Part shown: positions 25,081 to 28,127 of the stretch, one piece after another
Layout: each line of letters starts with the position of its first letter
Position numbering within the stretch: position 1 is the stretch's first letter
NCBI GenBank assembly: GCA_964428935.1
Contig: CAYSAG010000030.1
Span: 1-28,127 of the forward strand
DNA: 28,127 nt
Origin: JAADHY01 sp964428935
GTDB lineage: Bacteria; Planctomycetota; Planctomycetia; Planctomycetales; Planctomycetaceae
Direction of reading: 5' to 3'
Translations under genes and position numbers: made by a program
Notes under the pieces: model-generated
Databases searched by the model: none
Told to the model about the DNA's origin: nothing
The model's input: the letters and a program-made list of their open reading frames with translations, nothing else

Positions 25081-25551
25081 ATGAAAATTCAAACCACGGC
25101 GCCGCAACTGGCCGAAGTCGACATGACTCCCATGATCGACATTGTCTTCCAGCTCATTGCCTTTTTCATGGTCATTACGAACTTCGAGCAGACGCAGGCG
25201 GACGAGCGGGTCAAGTTGCCTCGCGACGTGCTGGCCAAACCGCCGGAAGTCCGACCCGAAAGCGAGCTGGTGGTCAACGTGGGTTTCTTGCGAGACGCCA
25301 CCGGCAAGAAGTTGGACCCGCAGCCGTTCGTCTTCTGGGCCGGCGAGAACCTGCGGGTCGGTCAAATGCCGGCCAAGTTTCAGCAGGAAAGTCGACTGTA
25401 CCGCGCGAAGGACAAAGAGCCGGCTGAGGTGACAGTCGCCATTCGAGCCGACGCCGAAGTGCCGACGGGCGTGGTGCAGGAGCTCATGAAAATGGCTCAG
25501 GAGGCCGGCTTCGAGAAGTTCGTTTTGAAAGCGGCGCAGGCCGTCGAATGA
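25081..25551 (+). CDS. exbD: ExbD/TolR-family protein (first copy)
   Basis: This 156-residue single-TM protein is the proton-gating partner of ExbB. Its N-terminus carries the family core, EVDMTPMIDIVFQLIAFFM at 12-30, where D20 is the conserved membrane aspartate. The periplasmic domain covers about 40-156 and ends in VTVAIRADAEVPTGVVQELMKMA followed by a FEKFVLKAA strand, as in TolR. The ATG at 25081 is preceded by CAGGAG at good spacing; the upstream open frame to 25009 is not supported. It lies 178 bases after ExbB. Its periplasmic part contains a longer connector than classical ExbD, with KLDPQPFVFWAGENLRV. Confidence 0.93.
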   Translation: MKIQTTAPQLAEVDMTPMIDIVFQLIAFFMVITNFEQTQADERVKLPRDVLAKPPEVRPESELVVNVGFLRDATGKKLDPQPFVFWAGENLRVGQMPAKFQQESRLYRAKDKEPAEVTVAIRADAEVPTGVVQELMKMAQEAGFEKFVLKAAQAVE

Positions 25552-25648
25552 CGGGGCTTCCACGCGCGACCCGCCACGCGTCCACTCAACAACACACGGT
25601 CCGACAAAGCACCAGCCGGCACAGCCAGCCCAAGTTGCGGAAGCGGAC

Positions 25649-26149
25649 ATGAAAATTCGAACGCACACACAGGCGGAAAAGCTGGAGCCACAAATGGCTC
25701 CCATGATTGACGTCGTCTTCCAGCTCTTGTTGTTTTTCATGCTGACGCTGAAGATTGTGGAGCCGGAAGGGGACTTTTACATCAACATGCCCATTGGACC
25801 GCCGACGCAAGCCAGTCCCGACCAGATTTTTCCCGACATCAAAGTCAAACTGGTCGCCGACTCCGGAGGGAATTTGGCTCGTGTTTACCTGGGCGAGCGC
25901 GACCTGGGAAGCGGTCCGGAAGTCTTTCAGCGGCTGAACAACGAAATCCTGAAAATCATTGGCTACCCCGGCAACCCGTTGACGAAAGACATCGAAGTCG
26001 AAATCGACGCCGACTACAACTTGCGCTACCAGTACACCGTCAACGCCATTAGTGCTTGCTTGGGCCGCTTGGACGAGAACGGCCACCTGATTCGCTTTGT
26101 CGAGAAAATCAAGTTCGCCCCGCCCAGACGTCCCGGCACCGCGCGGTAG
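25649..26149 (+). CDS. ExbD/TolR-family protein (second, divergent copy)
   Basis: This 166-residue protein has the same plan as the preceding one: a short N-terminus, then EPQMAPMIDVVFQLLLFFM at 13-31 with membrane aspartate D21. Its periplasmic domain is distinct and carries FYINMPIGPPTQASPDQIF and DIEVEIDADYNLRYQYTVNAI, the latter aligning in position with the TolR-type strand-helix. Outside the TM core the two copies share little. The two may form a heterodimer or work with different partners. It starts 97 bases after the first copy; a GCGGAAGCGG stretch gives only a weak ribosome-binding site. Isoleucine use here is roughly even (8 ATT, 7 ATC). Confidence 0.9.
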   Translation: MKIRTHTQAEKLEPQMAPMIDVVFQLLLFFMLTLKIVEPEGDFYINMPIGPPTQASPDQIFPDIKVKLVADSGGNLARVYLGERDLGSGPEVFQRLNNEILKIIGYPGNPLTKDIEVEIDADYNLRYQYTVNAISACLGRLDENGHLIRFVEKIKFAPPRRPGTAR

Positions 26150-26161
26150 CCTGACAGAGCC

Positions 26162-26196
26162 CCGTCCGCTCGGACGGCCCGGTTCTAAACCGTCCG
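26162..26196. repeat. Three-arm inverted repeat (CCGTCCG / CGGACGG / CCGTCCG)
   Basis: CCGTCCG at 26162-26168, CGGACGG at 26171-26177 and CCGTCCG at 26190-26196 let the middle arm pair with either outer arm. The first pairing has only a two-base gap, so the stem would open to fewer pairs. GGTT/AACC adds a possible inner stem in the second. The repeat lies 12 bases after the second exbD stop. A terminator or attenuator is possible, but there is no U tract. Confidence 0.5.
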
Positions 26197-26210
26197 CCTG
26201 GCGCGACGCT

Positions 26211-26239
26211 TGACGTCGTCGCGCAGTGGTCTTACAGTC
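26211..26239 (+). promoter_or_regulatory. Candidate sigma70-type promoter for the LTxEQ gene
   Basis: TTGACG and TACAGT are separated by 17 bases. The -35 matches five of six and the -10 four of six consensus positions. Transcription starting near 26246 would leave a leader of about 500 bases before the LTxEQ gene at 26749, unusually long. Confidence 0.45.
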
Positions 26240-26748
26240 GATTTTTGTTGGGAGTGGCCTCGGGAGGAGTTGGCTGGCCGACACCTTTGTGCTGCCCGGT
26301 CGTCGAAGCTGGCCGAAAGGGGGCGGTTGTGCCAGCGGAGTGTCGGCCGTTTCGAAACGGTGTTTGGACGAGGTGGGCGACGTCTGCGAGGAAGTTCCTT
26401 CGCACCGCGCCACCAGCTCGGCGGCGCGGGTGTGTGCTGCAGTTCTCGGTGTCCTTGGGACCGACCGGCTGCGGCTTCGTCGGTGCGGCCTGAACGACGA
26501 GGTTCGTAGGGCGGTCCGCGCAACTCTCACCCTGCCTGCTGTTCCGCCGGACAGGCCGGTTCGGTGTGGCGTGTGTCTGTGTTGGTCGACCCTCGGGCCG
26601 GTGGTGACGGCTTCCTTCGCCCGGCTCTTGCTCGGCCGTGAGTGTGAGCCGGCCAACGGACTCCGCGGGTCGACGCTCCGTCGGCTGCGGCAACGTTTCG
26701 CCGCAGCCCGGTCCTTGGCGTGTTGGTTGCTTCTTGGAGGTTTGAGCC

Positions 26749-27300
26749 ATGCGAACGTGGAAGAAGGTGGTCAGCGGGTTGGTGGTTGTGTGCCTGTTGG
26801 CGTTGCCGGCCTACGCCGCTCAAAAGGCTGGCAAGGGCAAACGTCGGGGCAAGCGAGCGGCTCAGGTGCAAGTCCTAAAGCAGTGGCTGAAGGACATTCA
26901 GCTGACGGACGAGCAGAAAGAAAAGGTCGAGGAACTGGTCAAGGAGTTCGGTCCGAAGCTGGCCGAACTGCGAAAGCAGCAGGAGACCATTCTGACGCCG
27001 GAGCAGATTCAGGCGCGAAAGGAAGCCTTGCAGAAGGCTAAAGAGGCGGGCAAGAAAGGCCGCGAACTTTTCAAGGCCGGTCAGGAAGCCCTGAAGCTAA
27101 CCGACGAGCAGAAACAGAAAATGGAGGAGCTTCGCAAGAAGCGAATGGAACTGCTCCGCCAGCTCCGCGAAAAGCTGGAGTCGTTCCTGACGGACGAACA
27201 AAAGGCCAAGCTGCCGAAGCTGCGTGGCCACGGCGGCAAGGGAGCTCGCAAAGGACACGGCCGCAGGCGCGGGGGCAAGAAAAAGCAGACCGAGACGTAA
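26749..27300 (+). CDS. Small basic exported helical protein with four LTxEQ motifs (Spy/CpxP-like)
   Basis: This 183-residue protein has a clear signal peptide cleaved after AYA23. The mature protein is helical and strongly charged. Four LTxEQ motifs start at residues 52, 82, 117 and 147. The spacing of 30, 35 and 30 means the segment from 52 is repeated at 117 with a period of 65, so the protein looks like an internal duplication. LTxxQ motifs are typical of Spy/CpxP-type periplasmic chaperones and stress sensors; overall similarity is by motif only. The C-terminus (about 159-180) is a Gly/Lys/Arg/His-rich tail that could bind metal or nucleic acid. The ATG has a perfect GGAGGT seven bases upstream. 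It is followed by a strong terminator, so it is probably a single-gene unit, likely well expressed. Confidence 0.85.
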   Translation: MRTWKKVVSGLVVVCLLALPAYAAQKAGKGKRRGKRAAQVQVLKQWLKDIQLTDEQKEKVEELVKEFGPKLAELRKQQETILTPEQIQARKEALQKAKEAGKKGRELFKAGQEALKLTDEQKQKMEELRKKRMELLRQLREKLESFLTDEQKAKLPKLRGHGGKGARKGHGRRRGGKKKQTET

Positions 27301-27333
27301 CCACGTGAGCTGACAGTGTTGAGCAAACTGACG

Positions 27334-27360
27334 GGGCCGCTTTCAAGCGGCCCTTTTTTT
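27334..27360 (+). terminator. Strong rho-independent terminator
   Basis: GGGCCGCT (27334-27341) pairs with AGCGGCCC (27346-27353) around a TTCA loop, followed by seven T. It is the textbook form and lies 34 bases after the LTxEQ gene stop. Confidence 0.93.
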
Positions 27361-27448
27361 GCGAGACGCCAGCCTGTTTCGAAGCCCGAGCCGGCAGCCG
27401 CCCGTCGGCCGCCCCTTCTTTTCGACTCGCCCCGTCGTCCCGGCGGCG

Positions 27449-28127
27449 CTACGCAGAAGGCAGTTTCCACGGAGCCCGGTAGACCGGCTCGGCCAGCACC
27501 CTTGCTTCGGAGTCGGCCGGAAAGTCCAGTCGGTCCGGGTCGACGTGCAGCTCGCGTCCCAGTCGAAAAGCCAGGTTGCCTAGGTGGCACAGCGCCGTCG
27601 ACACCGCGGCGGTTTCAACGGACGCCACGGGTTGCCGCCGAGTCTTCACGCAGTCGACGAAGTCGCGCAGGTGGCTCCGCAACTGCTCGCTGGTGTCGCC
27701 AATGCGAGGCTGACGGCAGTCGTAGACTTTCCAGCCGCCGCGGTCGACCACCAGCGTGCCGCGGTCGCCGTAGAAAGCCACGGCCGCGCTGCGTCCTTCC
27801 AGACCGTGGTCGCTCCAGTGCCGGTGTTCCCACACCAACGTCTTGTCTTGGTAGTCGTACTGCACCAGAAGCGTGTCGGGCGTTTCGGGACCGTCGTCCA
27901 GACAGTACGTACCCCCGGTGGCCACAACCCGCGACGGCAAGCCGACGCCCAACCCCCACGCCGCCACGTCCAACAGGTGCACGCCCCAGTTCCCGAGTTC
28001 GCCCGTGCCGTACTCCCAAAACCACCGCCAGTGGTAGTGGAAGCGTCTGGGGTCGAACGGACGCGAGCCGGCTGGGCCGAGCCACAGCTCGTAGTTGACG
28101 CCTTCCGGCGGTTCGCGGTCTTTGCCC
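27449..28127 (-). CDS. Gfo/Idh/MocA-family oxidoreductase, C-terminal part (runs off window)
   Basis: Only the last 226 codons are present; the frame stays open to the window edge, where the NAD(P)-binding N-terminus is missing. The visible part starts in the C-terminal alpha/beta domain with NYELWLGPAGSRPFDP, HYHWRWFWEYGTGELGNWG and VHLLDVAAWGLG, a block characteristic of the Gfo/Idh/MocA family found in large numbers in planctomycetes. Later parts carry GDRGTLVVDRGGW and a helix-rich end. Members oxidise or isomerise sugars and glycosides, often exported by Tat. The substrate is not determinable from this part. The gene faces the terminator at 27334 and converges with the LTxEQ gene. Confidence 0.9.
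   Translation of the reverse strand, partial: GKDREPPEGVNYELWLGPAGSRPFDPRRFHYHWRWFWEYGTGELGNWGVHLLDVAAWGLGVGLPSRVVATGGTYCLDDGPETPDTLLVQYDYQDKTLVWEHRHWSDHGLEGRSAAVAFYGDRGTLVVDRGGWKVYDCRQPRIGDTSEQLRSHLRDFVDCVKTRRQPVASVETAAVSTALCHLGNLAFRLGRELHVDPDRLDFPADSEARVLAEPVYRAPWKLPSA

Larger units (their letters stand above)
26150..26748. other. About 600-bp leader/intergenic region with inverted repeats and a promoter
   Basis: No gene is supported here, although one frame is open from 26226 into the next gene, out of frame with it. That frame lacks the local third-position bias. The proximal part has three CCGTCCG/CGGACGG elements (26162-26196), and a good promoter lies at 26211-26239. The remaining 500 bases are G/C- and T-rich and would be the leader of the small LTxEQ protein. 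I saw no riboswitch, RNase P or tmRNA core. Confidence 0.5.

Noticed and set aside
26380..26420. RNase P RNA-like GAGGAAG stretch
   Set aside because: Only a few bases resemble the conserved core; the flanking conserved elements are missing.
26226..27041. 271-residue plus-strand open frame overlapping the LTxEQ gene
   Set aside because: Its codons lack the local third-position G/C bias, and it overlaps the well-supported LTxEQ gene in another frame.
1..28127. CRISPR arrays, tRNA or rRNA genes, insertion sequences
   Set aside because: No spaced repeat array, cloverleaf sequence, rRNA core motif or transposase motif was found on reading both strands.

Overview
The window reads as a piece of a GC-rich chromosome from a bacterium that is most likely a member of the Planctomycetota. 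This is an inference from gene content: Tat-exported xylose-isomerase-like TIM-barrel proteins, a Gfo/Idh/MocA oxidoreductase of the type common there, a secreted beta-helix protein, large envelope TPR proteins beside ExbB/ExbD, and a formylmethanofuran-dehydrogenase-type FhcA outside Archaea and methylotrophic Proteobacteria. No rRNA, tRNA, CRISPR array, phage gene or insertion sequence was recognised.

Region 1 (about 1-9707) is the most interesting. Two divergent gene sets flank a 585-bp intergenic region. Leftward are a small corrinoid (B12-binding) protein, a homocysteine S-methyltransferase-family protein and an FHA-GAF-AAA+-Fis sigma54 activator. Rightward are a DUF1638 protein, a reductive activator of corrinoid proteins (2Fe-2S plus ASKHA) and FhcA. 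Together they look like a corrinoid-dependent methyl-transfer system with its own reactivase and regulator, physically linked to a pterin-C1 oxidation enzyme. The methyl donor is not visible in the window.

Region 2 (9708-12234) holds two Tat-exported TIM-barrel isomerase-like proteins, a likely terminator and a stretch without recognisable genes. Region 3 (12235-18391) holds a secreted parallel beta-helix protein with a C-terminal Ig-like domain (leftward), a 1022-residue MMPL/RND-family membrane protein (rightward) and a two-helix membrane protein of unknown function (leftward).

Region 4 (18734-26149) is a co-directional set: a 1196-residue signal-peptide/TPR/TM protein, a second exported TPR protein, an ExbB/TolQ-type protein and two different ExbD/TolR-type proteins. 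It looks like a proton-motive-force-driven trans-envelope apparatus with dedicated periplasmic TPR partners. Region 5 is a small basic exported protein with four LTxEQ motifs behind a 0.6-kb leader and ahead of a strong terminator, then the 3' end of a leftward Gfo/Idh/MocA oxidoreductase that runs off the window.

One composition feature covers much of the window: although other codons mostly end in G or C, isoleucine is mostly ATT, and the tetramer GATC is very rare.
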